From Mesorhizobium sp. (GTDB lineage: Bacteria; Pseudomonadota; Alphaproteobacteria; Rhizobiales; Rhizobiaceae): a stretch of 64,000 nucleotides of DNA. The notes below the pieces were generated by a model. That model saw nothing but the letters and a program-made list of their open reading frames with translations, made no database searches and was not told the origin of the DNA. The first letter of the stretch is position 1. Each line of letters begins with the position of its first letter. The position numbers were made by a program, and so were the translations under genes. Location of the stretch: assembly GCF_016793485.1 (NCBI RefSeq), contig NZ_JAEULZ010000049.1, positions 1 to 64,000 of the forward strand, read 5' to 3'. Shown here piece after piece: positions 43,645-53,240 of the stretch.

Positions 43645-43686
43645 TCCGCATGCATCGGCCACAAAGCCCGATTGACACGACAGCTA

Positions 43687-43698
43687 GTTACCGGTAAC
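43687..43698. promoter_or_regulatory. LacI-family operator, right copy
   Basis: GTTACCGGTAAC is a perfect 12-base palindrome 70 bases before the binding-protein start codon, next to AT-rich sequence (ACATATTAATAT) that could be its promoter's -10 region. It is nearly identical to the copy at 42516. Confidence 0.8.
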
Positions 43699-43767
43699 AT
43701 ATTAATATCCGACGCCATGATCGGATTGCGCATCGCATCGTATGCGCGCTTTTCGGGAGGAACTCGC

Positions 43768-44766
43768 ATGTTCAAGAAGTCATTCTTGGCAGTCGCTGCG
43801 GCGACCGCCATCACGACCTGTGCGTTCGCGCAGGACAAGGCAACCATCGGCCTCATCCAGATCGACCTGTCCAATCCGTTTCATCTTGGCGAGGTGGAAG
43901 GCGCCAAGGAAGCGGCTCGACGCGCCGGCTTCGAACTTGTCATCACCAGTGGCGAGGGCGATGTTACCAAGCAGATCCAAGCGATGGAGAACCTGATCAA
44001 TCAGGGCGTCGATGCGATCTCGATCAACTTCATCGACTCGGCCGCATTCGGCCCGACGATGGCCAAGGCCAGCGCCGCAGGCATCCCGGTCATCTGTCTG
44101 CATTCCAAGATCGAAGGCTGCGCGGCAACGTTGGGCTTCGATGAACGCTATACCGGCAAGATCGTCGGCGAATATGCCGTGGAACTGTTGAAGCAACGCT
44201 ACAACGGTGAAGTCAAAGGCGAGGTGGCCAATCTCCAGGGTCTTCTCGGACAAGGCTTGAACACTGATCGTTCTGGCGGCTTCACCGACGTCATGGCGGC
44301 GTATCCGGGCGTGAAGGTAGTCGCCCAGGAGCCGACAAGCTGGGATCCGACAAAGGCTGTGTCGATCACCGAAAACTGGATGACGGCATATGCAAATCTC
44401 GATCTCATCTACGGCAACAGCGACAGCCTGACCGTGCCTGCCGCTGGCGTGATCGAACGTTCCGGCAAGCAGGAGCAGGTGATGCTCGTTTCGGTCGATG
44501 GAACCGAACCTGGTTTGAATGCCGTGAAGAGCGGTGTGATGAAGAGCACCGTGCTACTCGCACCGCAGTATTCAGGGTTCTGGAAAGCCTATTTCCCGTT
44601 CCTGGTCGCGACCAAGGCTGACGACCGCAAGGAGGTGCTGATCCAGGGCGTGCTCGTGACGGGCGACAATGTCGATGCGGCGCTGAAGCTCGCTTCGGAC
44701 CAGGTCTCTGCGATGCAGAACTTCCCGTTCGAGAAGCCACTCGCGGAAATCGTCGCGGGTTACTGA
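43768..44766 (+). CDS. ABC importer solute-binding protein, ribose type
   Basis: A 332-residue periplasmic sugar-binding protein. The signal peptide is MFKKSFLAVAAATAITTCAFA with cleavage near residue 21. The type-I fold shows IGLIQIDLSNPFHLGEVEGA, NLINQGVDAISINFID and LIYGNSDSLTVPAAGVIE. ATG 43768 has GGGAGG 7 bases upstream. It is first in the LacI-controlled operon. Relatives bind pentoses, hexoses and polyols; the downstream enzymes point to an aldose or sugar acid metabolised without an obvious kinase. Confidence 0.92.
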   Translation: MFKKSFLAVAAATAITTCAFAQDKATIGLIQIDLSNPFHLGEVEGAKEAARRAGFELVITSGEGDVTKQIQAMENLINQGVDAISINFIDSAAFGPTMAKASAAGIPVICLHSKIEGCAATLGFDERYTGKIVGEYAVELLKQRYNGEVKGEVANLQGLLGQGLNTDRSGGFTDVMAAYPGVKVVAQEPTSWDPTKAVSITENWMTAYANLDLIYGNSDSLTVPAAGVIERSGKQEQVMLVSVDGTEPGLNAVKSGVMKSTVLLAPQYSGFWKAYFPFLVATKADDRKEVLIQGVLVTGDNVDAALKLASDQVSAMQNFPFEKPLAEIVAGY

Positions 44767-44837
44767 GCCGATTGGCGGCATCCCGCGGGCAGGAGTGCTC
44801 GCGGGATTGCCATGCGATAAAAAAAGCGTCCTGCCTC

Positions 44838-46337
44838 ATGCCTACCGAAACACCGCTGCTGGAGATCGACACCCTGGGAAAACGCTTTCCGGGCGTCGTT
44901 GCCCTTGATGGCGTTTCCCTTTCGCTTCGTGCGGGGGAAGTCCACGGTCTCATCGGCCAGAACGGCGCGGGCAAGTCCACGCTTATCAACATCCTGTCGG
45001 GAATGCTGACGCCCGACGCAGGCGCCATTCGCCTCGACGGCGCCCCGGTCGCGGTCCGCAATCCGCGCCACGCACTCTCCCTCGGCATCGCGACCGTCTA
45101 CCAGGAGCTTAGCCTCCTCCCCAATCTGACAGTCGCCCAGAATGTCTCATTGGGTCGCGAGCCGACAAAAGGCGGGCTTTTGGACATAAGGACATCGAGG
45201 ACACATGCGGCCGAAACGCTTGCTCGTCTCGGACTCGATTTTTCTCCGGACGTTCTGGTCAGCAACCTCTCACTGGCCCAGCGCCAGATGGTGGAGATCG
45301 CGAAGGCTCTCGCGTCCCACCCGAAAATTCTGATCCTCGATGAACCGACGGCATCGCTCGGTCAGCGCGAATCGCAAAAGCTTTTCGACGCTATCGGCAG
45401 GCTGAAGGCCGAAGGCGTGGCGGTCGTATACGTCTCCCATCGCTTTGCCGAAGTTCTCGCGCTGTGCGACGTCGCGACCGTATTGCGCAACGGCCGACAT
45501 GTCGTGTCCACCAGCCTCGCAGGCTGGTCGGAAGCAAGACTGACAGACGCCATGATCGGCGCGCAGACGGCCAGCTATGTGCCTTCCAAGCGTACAGCCG
45601 GCGATGTCGTTCTGTCCGTGCGTGACCTGACCTACATGCAGCGTGTCCACGAGACGTCCTTTGCATTGCGACGGGGCGAGATTCTTGCACTCACAGGCCT
45701 GCTCGGCGCCGGGCAGAACGAGATCGCACGAATTCTGGGCGGGGACTTGCGCCCCGAAAGCGGCTCGATCGTCAAGGATGGCAGGCCCCTCCCCTGGTCG
45801 GGACCATATGGAGCCACGACCGCTGGGGTGGCGTTACTGACCGACGAGCGCAAGCATGAGGGAATACTGCCCAATCTGACACTTCGCGAGAACATCGGCA
45901 TAGCCTCGCTTGCCGATCGCCGCGCAACCGCCGGCATCGTGGAGACCACCAAGGAACGCGAACTCACCGGCAAGGCGATCAGCGACTATGGCATCGCCGC
46001 TTCTTCGACAGAGGTGGCAATGAGGACCCTTTCCGGTGGCAACCAGCAAAAGGCGCTGCTAGCCCGATGGGATCTCGCCGATGCGGATGTGCTTGTCCTC
46101 ATCGAGCCGACGCGAGGCGTGGACGTCGGCGCACGCGCGGATATCTATCGCCGTCTCGACACGCTTGCCAGAAGCGGCAAGTCGATCGTCGTCGTATCCA
46201 GCGATCTTCCCGAAGTGCTCGCGCTCGCGGACCGCATACTCGTTCTTCGAAATGGTGTCATCGTGGAAGAAACCACCCCCTCCGAGGTGGACGAGGAAGC
46301 GCTCAACCTGATGATCCAGGGAGCGGCGGCCGCATGA
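44838..46337 (+). CDS. ABC importer ATPase, two nucleotide-binding domains (RbsA-like)
   Basis: A 499-residue ATPase. Domain 1: Walker A GQNGAGKSTLINIL, signature region NLSLAQRQMVEIAKA, Walker B ILILDEPTASLG. Domain 2: LSGGNQQKALLARW and VLVLIEPTRGVD, where the usual Asp of Walker B is Ile, a change common in the second cassette of this family. The ATG at 44838 lacks a strong ribosome site. Its stop overlaps the fused permease start. Confidence 0.92.
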   Translation: MPTETPLLEIDTLGKRFPGVVALDGVSLSLRAGEVHGLIGQNGAGKSTLINILSGMLTPDAGAIRLDGAPVAVRNPRHALSLGIATVYQELSLLPNLTVAQNVSLGREPTKGGLLDIRTSRTHAAETLARLGLDFSPDVLVSNLSLAQRQMVEIAKALASHPKILILDEPTASLGQRESQKLFDAIGRLKAEGVAVVYVSHRFAEVLALCDVATVLRNGRHVVSTSLAGWSEARLTDAMIGAQTASYVPSKRTAGDVVLSVRDLTYMQRVHETSFALRRGEILALTGLLGAGQNEIARILGGDLRPESGSIVKDGRPLPWSGPYGATTAGVALLTDERKHEGILPNLTLRENIGIASLADRRATAGIVETTKERELTGKAISDYGIAASSTEVAMRTLSGGNQQKALLARWDLADADVLVLIEPTRGVDVGARADIYRRLDTLARSGKSIVVVSSDLPEVLALADRILVLRNGVIVEETTPSEVDEEALNLMIQGAAAA

Positions 46338-48316
46338 CGGCAACTCTTGCCAATCGTCGGGATCGTGACGGGGGACCGGGTCAGGCTTTGCGTGGCTTCG
46401 TGGCCCGCAATCCCATGCTGCTTGCCGCGGCCCTGCTTTGCATCGCGTTCACGCTGACTTCGCCTGTCTTTGGAACGTCGGGCAACGCCGCCAACATTCT
46501 GCGCCAATCGGCTTCCGTGCTGGTTCTCGGCCTTGCAATGTCGACGGTCGTGCTCGTTGGCGGCATCGACCTTTCGGTCGGTTCGGTGGTGCTGGCATCC
46601 GCGACCCTTGCGGGCATCGTGTTGGCAGAGGGCGCGCATCCCACACTGGCTATCCTTGCCGGCATTGGAATCGGCGCGGCGGTCGGAACCCTGAACGCCG
46701 TGCTTGTCGAAGGGCTGCGCATCAGTCCTGTCATCGTAACCCTGGGCACCATGATAGCGGTACGCGGCTTCAGCCTCGTGGTGCTTGGGCGCTACAATTC
46801 ATGGGTCGAAATCAAGGGGCCGATCTTCTCGGACATCGCCCGACGCACTGTTGCCGGTGTGCCACTCGATGCTTTGCTGGCGCTGGCGTTGGCAGCCGTC
46901 CTTTGGTTCGTTCTGGCCGGAACCACACTGGGTCGCCGCTGGCATGCCACGGGCGATGCGCCGATCGCAGCGAGGCTTGCGGGCCTTCGTATCCGTTGGC
47001 TGCGCGCGGTGGCCTATATCGTTTGTGGAGCATTGGCGGGCGCCGCCGGCATTCTGGTCGCGACACGCACCGGATTGATCAGCCCTTCGATCGGCCAGGG
47101 GCTGGAGTTCTTCGCTATCGCTGTCGTTGCCCTCGGCGCCGGTGGACTGCCTGCTGGTAGGCTGCGCATCTCGCAGGTCGTCGTCGGGACCTTCATCCTG
47201 ATGATGATCTTCAACTACATGACCATTCGCGGCGTGCCCGGAACCTGGCAGACGACGGTTACCGGCCTGCTGTTGCTCGGCGCAATGGTTGCCGGGCGGC
47301 TTCTGCAGCGCGATTCCGGCGACATATCCGCAGGTGAGGCAACCGTCGACGAGAACGCCGGATTGTCTCAGATGGGCATCCGGCTTTCACGCAGTGCGTT
47401 GCTGCTTGCCACCATTCTGCTCGCGAGTGTTTTCGTCTTTATCAATCCTCGCTTTGCAACCTGGCCGAATGTCATTGCGCTGGTCGAACAGAACGCGGCG
47501 CTCGCTGTGGTGGCCGTGGGTGCAACGATCGGCATCATCTCGCGTTCGGTCGACATCTCCCCCGGTTCGGTCATCGCGCTCGGCGCCGTCGTCGCAGCGC
47601 TGGCCGGGCAGGCCGGAAGCCCCATGCCGCTTTCGCTTCTCGCGGGAATAGGCACTTGCCTGGCGGTCTATGCGCTAAACGGCCTGATCGTCGGGCGCCT
47701 GGGTCTGGACGCGCTGATCGTCACGCTCGCCGCGTGGATCTGGGCGAGAGGTCTCGCGGTCTCATTGACGAACGCGACCACAATCGGCTTCGACATGGGT
47801 TTCGTGACATTCATGAACACGCCGCTTGCGTTCGGCTTCACCGTCGCCGCGCCAATGGTCGGGTTGGCCTTTCTCGCCGGCTGGATCGTGCTGCACCGCA
47901 CGCCATTCGGAGTTCGCGTCTATGCCCTTGGGGGCGACCCCAGAATGGTCCGGCAGGCCGGCATCGACGAGCGCAGACTGCGCCTGATGATCCTTGTCGT
48001 GATGGGCGCCTTCACGGCCGGCGGAATGCTGCTGATGCTTGGTCGCCTCGGCGCGGCGGCGCCGACCGCCGGATTCGGGCTTGAACTCGATGCCATCGTA
48101 GCGGTCATCCTCGGCGGCGCTTCCTTTCGTGGCGGCACCGGGAGACTGCGCGATACGGCCGTCGGCGTCCTGTTCCTCGCCATCCTGAATAATGGCCTTT
48201 CTGGCCTTCAGATGGGTGACGCGCAATTCTTTCTCATCAAAGGGTCGATCATCCTCGCAGCACTCACCCTGCGCGCATGTGTTCAGACGTACTTCGTACG
48301 GCGAGGTACGACATGA
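46334..48316 (+). CDS. ABC importer permease with two RbsC-like domains fused in tandem
   Basis: A 660-residue membrane protein made of two complete permeases. Domain 1 (about 25-320) has LVGGIDLSVGSVVLASATLA and VALGAGGLPAGRLRISQVVV. A polar linker (about 322-345) follows. Domain 2 (about 350-655) has IISRSVDISPGSVIALGAVV and VILGGASFRGGTGRLRDTAV. Most ribose-type systems encode one permease that homodimerises or two separate ones, so this fusion fixes a heterodimer. ATG 46334 overlaps the ATPase stop (ATGA). Confidence 0.92.
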   Translation: MTATLANRRDRDGGPGQALRGFVARNPMLLAAALLCIAFTLTSPVFGTSGNAANILRQSASVLVLGLAMSTVVLVGGIDLSVGSVVLASATLAGIVLAEGAHPTLAILAGIGIGAAVGTLNAVLVEGLRISPVIVTLGTMIAVRGFSLVVLGRYNSWVEIKGPIFSDIARRTVAGVPLDALLALALAAVLWFVLAGTTLGRRWHATGDAPIAARLAGLRIRWLRAVAYIVCGALAGAAGILVATRTGLISPSIGQGLEFFAIAVVALGAGGLPAGRLRISQVVVGTFILMMIFNYMTIRGVPGTWQTTVTGLLLLGAMVAGRLLQRDSGDISAGEATVDENAGLSQMGIRLSRSALLLATILLASVFVFINPRFATWPNVIALVEQNAALAVVAVGATIGIISRSVDISPGSVIALGAVVAALAGQAGSPMPLSLLAGIGTCLAVYALNGLIVGRLGLDALIVTLAAWIWARGLAVSLTNATTIGFDMGFVTFMNTPLAFGFTVAAPMVGLAFLAGWIVLHRTPFGVRVYALGGDPRMVRQAGIDERRLRLMILVVMGAFTAGGMLLMLGRLGAAAPTAGFGLELDAIVAVILGGASFRGGTGRLRDTAVGVLFLAILNNGLSGLQMGDAQFFLIKGSIILAALTLRACVQTYFVRRGTT

Positions 48317-49416
48317 CGCGCTGGCCCCAGGTCGATTTCGGCCACACCTCCTATGACGCAGCGTTTGTCAAAGGCGATGTATACGGCGTCGCTGCGGATT
48401 CCGTGCACTCCACCAAACGCCCCTTGCAGATCGCGATCGCCGGCGCCGGCGGCGTAACGCAGGCCAAGTGGATTCCCGCCATTCGTAATCTTCAGACACG
48501 GGGCGAACCGATCACGGTATCGGCAATCGCCGATCCTCGCCTTGATGTCGCAAACAAGGCCGCGCTTCTGACAGGTGCGGAGGCCTTCGACACAGTAAAG
48601 CATCTGCTGGAACTGCATCGTCCCGACCTGCTGCTTGTGCTGACGGCTGATTCTGCGCATGTCACGGTAGCCACTCAGGCCATCGAACGAGATATCGCCT
48701 GTCTGGTGGAAAAGCCGATTTCGCGCAGTTTTCAAGAAGCGGCTGCGCTCGCCAGATTGGCGGAAAGACAATCAACTCTTTTGGCTGCTGTCGCGAACAA
48801 GCGTTTTTCCCCGCCTTATGCCATGGCCAAGGCGTTGGTTTCAGACGGAGCCCTGAAATCTGCGCCTACCCTGTTCACGGGAAAATTTACGCTCGGATAT
48901 CCCTATGTGGATTTGCTGGAGGGCGGCACGGTTCACCTGCTTGATCTGGTCCAGTGGTTCATGGGGCCGGTGGCGAAGCTTCATGCGCGCGCAGTCAAAC
49001 GAGACGACGGTGGCATAGAAAGCGCTACGGTCTCCTTCTCGTTCAAATCGGGTGCAATCGGGTCGATCATGACCAGTGCCTCCGCCATGAGCTTCAAGCC
49101 ATGGGAGCGCGTCGAGATCGTCGGTCGAAACGCGTTTCTCGTTGTCGACGACCAGTTCGAGACGACGCTTTACGATGACGAAATGGGGCCTGCCAAAAGC
49201 TGGCGTCCGACAATCCCGAACACTTTGATGATGGACGAGGCGTTCGGAGGTTATGCGGGCCTGTTGGAAAACGTACTCGATGCCATACGCGGTATCGCGC
49301 CGCTCGCATCGAGCGGTCTCGAAGGCGCCGCAACCATCGGACTGATCGAAGCCATATACCGGTCGCTTTCGCAGGACCGGGACATAGATGTCGCTGCTGA
49401 AGGGCTGGTCCCATGA
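48313..49416 (+). CDS. Gfo/Idh/MocA-family oxidoreductase
   Basis: A 367-residue NAD(P)-dependent sugar dehydrogenase. The Rossmann motif is AIAGAGGVTQAKWIP (about residues 38-52, after a ~35-residue N-terminal extension), and the family motif is VEKPISRSFQEA with the catalytic Lys near 135. ATG 48313 overlaps the permease stop. Being directly after the transporter, it probably oxidises the imported sugar at C1 or C3 (inference). Confidence 0.9.
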   Translation: MTRWPQVDFGHTSYDAAFVKGDVYGVAADSVHSTKRPLQIAIAGAGGVTQAKWIPAIRNLQTRGEPITVSAIADPRLDVANKAALLTGAEAFDTVKHLLELHRPDLLLVLTADSAHVTVATQAIERDIACLVEKPISRSFQEAAALARLAERQSTLLAAVANKRFSPPYAMAKALVSDGALKSAPTLFTGKFTLGYPYVDLLEGGTVHLLDLVQWFMGPVAKLHARAVKRDDGGIESATVSFSFKSGAIGSIMTSASAMSFKPWERVEIVGRNAFLVVDDQFETTLYDDEMGPAKSWRPTIPNTLMMDEAFGGYAGLLENVLDAIRGIAPLASSGLEGAATIGLIEAIYRSLSQDRDIDVAAEGLVP

Positions 49417-50585
49417 AGATCAAGAAACTCGAGACGTTTTTGGCGAATGCCGGCCAGCGAAATTATCTTTTCGTCCGGCTGACCACCGACACCGGGCTGA
49501 CGGGCGTCGGCGAAGCCACGCTGGAATGGCAGGAGAAAGCCGTCGAGGTCCTCGTCAACGAATGGGTCGCGTCTCGCATTATCGGCAAGGATCCCTTCGA
49601 CATCGAGCAGGTCGTCGGCGACATGATCCGCGACCAGTATCAGGGCGGATCGACCGTGATGACGGCAATCTCCAGCGTCGAGATCGCCATGTGGGACATT
49701 ATCGGCAAGGCGACAGGACAGCCAGTGTTCCGTCTGATCGGCGGTCGAGCCAAGCCTGAGTTGTACGCCTATGCAAACGGCTGGTACGGGGGCTGCGAAA
49801 CGCCTGCCGATTTCTCGACACGGGCGCGACAGGTCGCGGCACGCGGCTATCGCGCGATGAAGTTCGATCCATTCTCGACAGCATGGAAGCAACTCGACCG
49901 GGCAGAAGAGGATCATGCGGTCGCGGTCGTTGACGCTGTTGCGGAGGCAATCGGCTCCGAGGCCGGCATGATGATCGAGATCCATGGCCGTCTTGGTGTC
50001 AGCGATGCGGTCAGGTTTATCGACCGTCTTTCGACCGGACGCATCTTCTGGTGTGAGGAGCCGGTGTCGCCGGAAAGCGTCGAACTGCTGCGGGAGGTCA
50101 AGGACCGGACCCGCCTGCCGATCTCGTCTGGCGAACGGCTTTATACGATTGCCGACTTCGCCCGTCTCATCAACCTGCATGCTGCCGATGTTGTTCAGAT
50201 GGATGTCGCCCATTGCGGCGGCATCACCATGGCAAAGAAGATCGCGGCGATGGCCTTCTCGCAGGACATCTCGATATCGCCGCACAGTTCCGTTGGACCT
50301 GTGGCTTTCGCAGCCGCGCTGCATGTCGCCTGGTCGACGCCCAACATGCTGATGCTGGAGAGCTTCGGCGAGTTCGACGTCGACTGGCGCAACGATCTTG
50401 TGGGCGGCTGGAATCCGTTGAGCAACGGAAAACTCGCACTGCCCGAGAAACCCGGTCTGGGAATCGAACTCGACGAGGGGGCGATAGCCCAGCATCCGTA
50501 CCGGCCGCTCTCATTCCCCTCGTTGTGGGACACGACGTGGCGGGACGAGTTCACCGGTACCGCAAAGCTCGCAAGCATCAAGTAG
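49413..50585 (+). CDS. enolase-superfamily sugar-acid dehydratase (galactonate dehydratase-like)
   Basis: A 390-residue member of the mandelate racemase/muconate lactonising group. Mg ligands are in MMIEIHGRLG, FWCEEPVSPE and ISSGERLYT; the catalytic His is in ISPHSSVGPVAFAA. These blocks resemble D-galactonate dehydratase (DgoD), which turns a sugar acid into a 2-keto-3-deoxy acid. ATG overlaps the dehydrogenase stop. It would act on the acid made by the Gfo/Idh enzyme. Which sugar acid cannot be told. Confidence 0.9.
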   Translation: MKIKKLETFLANAGQRNYLFVRLTTDTGLTGVGEATLEWQEKAVEVLVNEWVASRIIGKDPFDIEQVVGDMIRDQYQGGSTVMTAISSVEIAMWDIIGKATGQPVFRLIGGRAKPELYAYANGWYGGCETPADFSTRARQVAARGYRAMKFDPFSTAWKQLDRAEEDHAVAVVDAVAEAIGSEAGMMIEIHGRLGVSDAVRFIDRLSTGRIFWCEEPVSPESVELLREVKDRTRLPISSGERLYTIADFARLINLHAADVVQMDVAHCGGITMAKKIAAMAFSQDISISPHSSVGPVAFAAALHVAWSTPNMLMLESFGEFDVDWRNDLVGGWNPLSNGKLALPEKPGLGIELDEGAIAQHPYRPLSFPSLWDTTWRDEFTGTAKLASIK

Positions 50586-50600
50586 GAGCGGAACGGAACG

Positions 50601-51371
50601 ATGGATACGGCAGAACAACGAACGGCGCTCGTGACGGGCGCGGGTGGCGGCATGGGGCGTGTGATCGCGCACCAACTGGCGCAACGCGGCGTCCGCATCG
50701 CAATCGCTGACCTGAACGCGGATGGTCTGGCCGAGACGGCAAAAGCGTCCGATACGGTCCTTCACCTTGCTGGCGACCTGAACAGAGAGGACGCTTCAGA
50801 CAACGCGATCCGCGCCGTCGTCGAGAGGTGGGGCCATCTCGATATCCTCGTCAACAACGCCGGCTATGGCGTCATCGAACCGTTCCTCGAAATGACGCGC
50901 AAGTCCTGGGAACGCACACTTGGGATCAACGTGACTGCCCTGGCGATGCTGACAGTCGCGGCCGGGCGGGTCATGAAGGATGCCGGCCGTGGCCGCATCG
51001 TCAACATAACCTCACCCGCCTCGCGCATGGCACTGCCCAACTATGCCGCATATTCGGCAAGCAAAGCAGCCGTGGATTCCATAACGCGCGCAGCGGCCGT
51101 CGCGCTTGCGCCCCATGGCGTGCAGGTCAACTCGCTCGCGCCCGGCATGATGGACACCGAAATGCAACGCTCCACCGAGGCGACGATGGCGCGGATCGAG
51201 GGGCGCGAGGATTTCGAAACCTTCCTCGCCGAACGAACGAAACGCATTCCGCTCGGTCGTCGCGCGGAGATTTCCGAAATCGCCGCCGCTGTCGTCTGGC
51301 TCGCGCTTGACGCTCCCGACTATCTGGTGGCCGAACGGCTCAACATGAGCGGCGGTCTCGACAAGGATTGA
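50601..51371 (+). CDS. short-chain dehydrogenase/reductase
   Basis: A 256-residue classical SDR. Cofactor loop TGAGGGMGRVIA (residues 12-23), NNAGYG, and the catalytic YAAYSASK with Ser upstream in ITSPAS. AGGAGCGGAACGGAACG precedes the ATG. It lies between the dehydratase and the split transketolase, so it may oxidise the 2-keto-3-deoxy acid before ThDP-dependent cleavage (inference). Confidence 0.92.
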   Translation: MDTAEQRTALVTGAGGGMGRVIAHQLAQRGVRIAIADLNADGLAETAKASDTVLHLAGDLNREDASDNAIRAVVERWGHLDILVNNAGYGVIEPFLEMTRKSWERTLGINVTALAMLTVAAGRVMKDAGRGRIVNITSPASRMALPNYAAYSASKAAVDSITRAAAVALAPHGVQVNSLAPGMMDTEMQRSTEATMARIEGREDFETFLAERTKRIPLGRRAEISEIAAAVVWLALDAPDYLVAERLNMSGGLDKD

Positions 51372-51373
51372 AC

Positions 51374-52216
51374 ATGGCATCGCTTCCAAACCATCCGCCG
51401 GCGCAGGCTGACATCGCCGCGCTAAAGGCGCGCGCCAAGCGCATGCGCAACCACATGCTCGTCATGGCGAGAGGACCGGGCCAGGGGTACATCGGCCAGG
51501 GGTTGGGCATAGCCGACGTGTTGGCGGCAATCTACTTTCACGAACTGCGGTGGTCGCCAGAACACCTTGATGATCCTGAGCGTGACCGTTTTCTGCTTTC
51601 CACCGGACATTATTCGGTAGCGCTCTGGGCCGCGCTCGCAGAGGCTGGTGTGTTTCCGCTTGATGAACTCCCCAGCTATGGAGCCGACGACAGCCGATTG
51701 CAGATGTCCACGCTCGACACCACGCCTGGCGTCGAGATCATCGGGGGCTCACTTGGCCACGGCCTCGGCCAAGGCGTCGGCATGGCTCTCGGACTGCGCC
51801 TTCGCGGTTCGAACGCACGCATCTTCTGCGAACTCTCGGACGGAGAATTGCAGGAGGGATCGACGTGGGAAGCTGCGATGTCGGGCAGCAATTTCGGCCT
51901 CGACAATCTCATTGCGCTGATCGACTGCAACGGCATCCAGGCCGACGGCGACCTCGTCATCGACATCGAGCCCGTCGCCGACAAATGGCGGGCTTTCGGC
52001 TGGCAGGTGCAGGAGATCGACGGCAACGACATGAAAGAGGTGACGGACGCTCTGCAGGCGGCAAGGACGAAGGGCAGCCGTCCGCATGCAATCGTTCTGC
52101 GAACAAAGCCCGGCAAAGGCGTTCCGACATTGGAACAGCGTGAGAAGGCGCATTTCGTGCGCGTCGATCCCGATGAGTGGGATGCGCTGATCCGCGAACT
52201 CAAGGACCACAACTGA
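51374..52216 (+). CDS. transketolase-like protein, N-terminal (ThDP pyrophosphate) subunit
   Basis: A 280-residue subunit corresponding to the first third of transketolase. The ThDP/Mg region is LSDGELQEGSTWEAAMSG, then LIDCNGIQAD; GGSLGHGLGQGVGMALG is the other pyrophosphate contact. The usual GDGE is SDGE here. ATG 51374 follows AAGGA by 6 bases. It overlaps the C-terminal subunit gene (TGATG), so they should assemble one to one. Confidence 0.9.
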   Translation: MASLPNHPPAQADIAALKARAKRMRNHMLVMARGPGQGYIGQGLGIADVLAAIYFHELRWSPEHLDDPERDRFLLSTGHYSVALWAALAEAGVFPLDELPSYGADDSRLQMSTLDTTPGVEIIGGSLGHGLGQGVGMALGLRLRGSNARIFCELSDGELQEGSTWEAAMSGSNFGLDNLIALIDCNGIQADGDLVIDIEPVADKWRAFGWQVQEIDGNDMKEVTDALQAARTKGSRPHAIVLRTKPGKGVPTLEQREKAHFVRVDPDEWDALIRELKDHN

Positions 52217-53202
52217 TGACAACTACCCCAAACTATTCCAAGGCGATGGGTGTCGATGAGCTAGTAGGCTCACGTCCAGTGGTCGATGCTCCATTCGGCA
52301 ACGCCCTTATTGCCGCGCACAAGCGGCGCGGAGATATCGTCGGACTGACCGCGGACCTCGGCAAATACACCGACATCCTTACGTTTCGTGACGCGTACCC
52401 GGATCGGTTCTTCAACGTCGGCATGGCGGAACAAAACCTCGTGGCTGTCGCGGCCGGCCTTGCGCGGACCGGAACCGTCCCATTCGCCACGACATACGGC
52501 GTGTTCGCCACACGACGGGCCTATGATTTCATCGCCATCGCCTGCGCACACAGCAATGTAAATGTGAAGATCGTCGCGGGGCTCCCCGGCCTCACGACAG
52601 GCTATGGCGGTACGCACCAGGCTATCGAGGATGTGGCGCTGATGCGCATGGTGCCTAACCTCGTCGTGATCGACCCTTGCGATGCGACCGACATCGAGCA
52701 AATCACGCACGCCGTTGCCGACTATCAGGGGTCCGTTTACATGCGGCTTCTGCGCGGCAAGGTGCGCAGGGTGCTTGATTCGCAGCGCTACACTTTCATT
52801 CTTGGAAAAGCTTCCGTTCTCAAAGAGGGAACCGACGTTGGCATCATCTCGACCGGCCTGATGACCGAACAGGCGCTTGATGCCGCTACCACGCTCGCGC
52901 ACGAAGGGATCTCGGCAGGCGTTCTGCATGTGCCGACGCTCAAGCCGTTCGACGGCGATGCTGTCGCAGAGTTTGCTTCCCGATACGCGGCTGTGGTAAC
53001 CGCCGAGAACCATGTCATTCGCGGGGGCCTCGGCACGCAGGTTCGCGAGTGCCTGTTCGATGCCGGTGTGGTACGGCCTGTGCGTTCGGTCGGCATCGCC
53101 GACGCTTTCATAGAACTCGGCGCATCCCAGACGCTTATGGAACGAAGCGGCCTGACCACCATGGGTATCGCGCTCAAGGCACGCGAAGCACTTGCTCGTT
53201 AG
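52216..53202 (+). CDS. transketolase-like protein, C-terminal (pyrimidine-binding) subunit
   Basis: A 328-residue subunit with the catalytic Glu in VGMAEQNLVAVAAGLA, the GLTTGYGGTHQAIEDVALMR block, and the transketolase C domain (VVTAENHVIRGGLG). With the preceding protein it makes a complete ThDP enzyme. Split transketolases often serve dedicated catabolic routes rather than the pentose-phosphate pathway. Here it ends an operon with dehydrogenases and a dehydratase. Confidence 0.9.
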   Translation: MTTTPNYSKAMGVDELVGSRPVVDAPFGNALIAAHKRRGDIVGLTADLGKYTDILTFRDAYPDRFFNVGMAEQNLVAVAAGLARTGTVPFATTYGVFATRRAYDFIAIACAHSNVNVKIVAGLPGLTTGYGGTHQAIEDVALMRMVPNLVVIDPCDATDIEQITHAVADYQGSVYMRLLRGKVRRVLDSQRYTFILGKASVLKEGTDVGIISTGLMTEQALDAATTLAHEGISAGVLHVPTLKPFDGDAVAEFASRYAAVVTAENHVIRGGLGTQVRECLFDAGVVRPVRSVGIADAFIELGASQTLMERSGLTTMGIALKAREALAR

Positions 53203-53228
53203 AAGACCGGCAGACTTTCGAGGAGCTT

Positions 53229-53240
53229 AGGTTATAACCT
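53229..53240. promoter_or_regulatory. 12-base palindrome after the transketolase genes
   Basis: AGGTTATAACCT is a perfect palindrome 27 bases after the operon's last stop. It is flanked by AAGACCG (53203-53209) and CGGTCTT (53241-53247), so the transcript could also fold. It may be part of a terminator or an operator for the regulator at 53413. The rest of the 210-base gap shows nothing clear. Confidence 0.35.
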
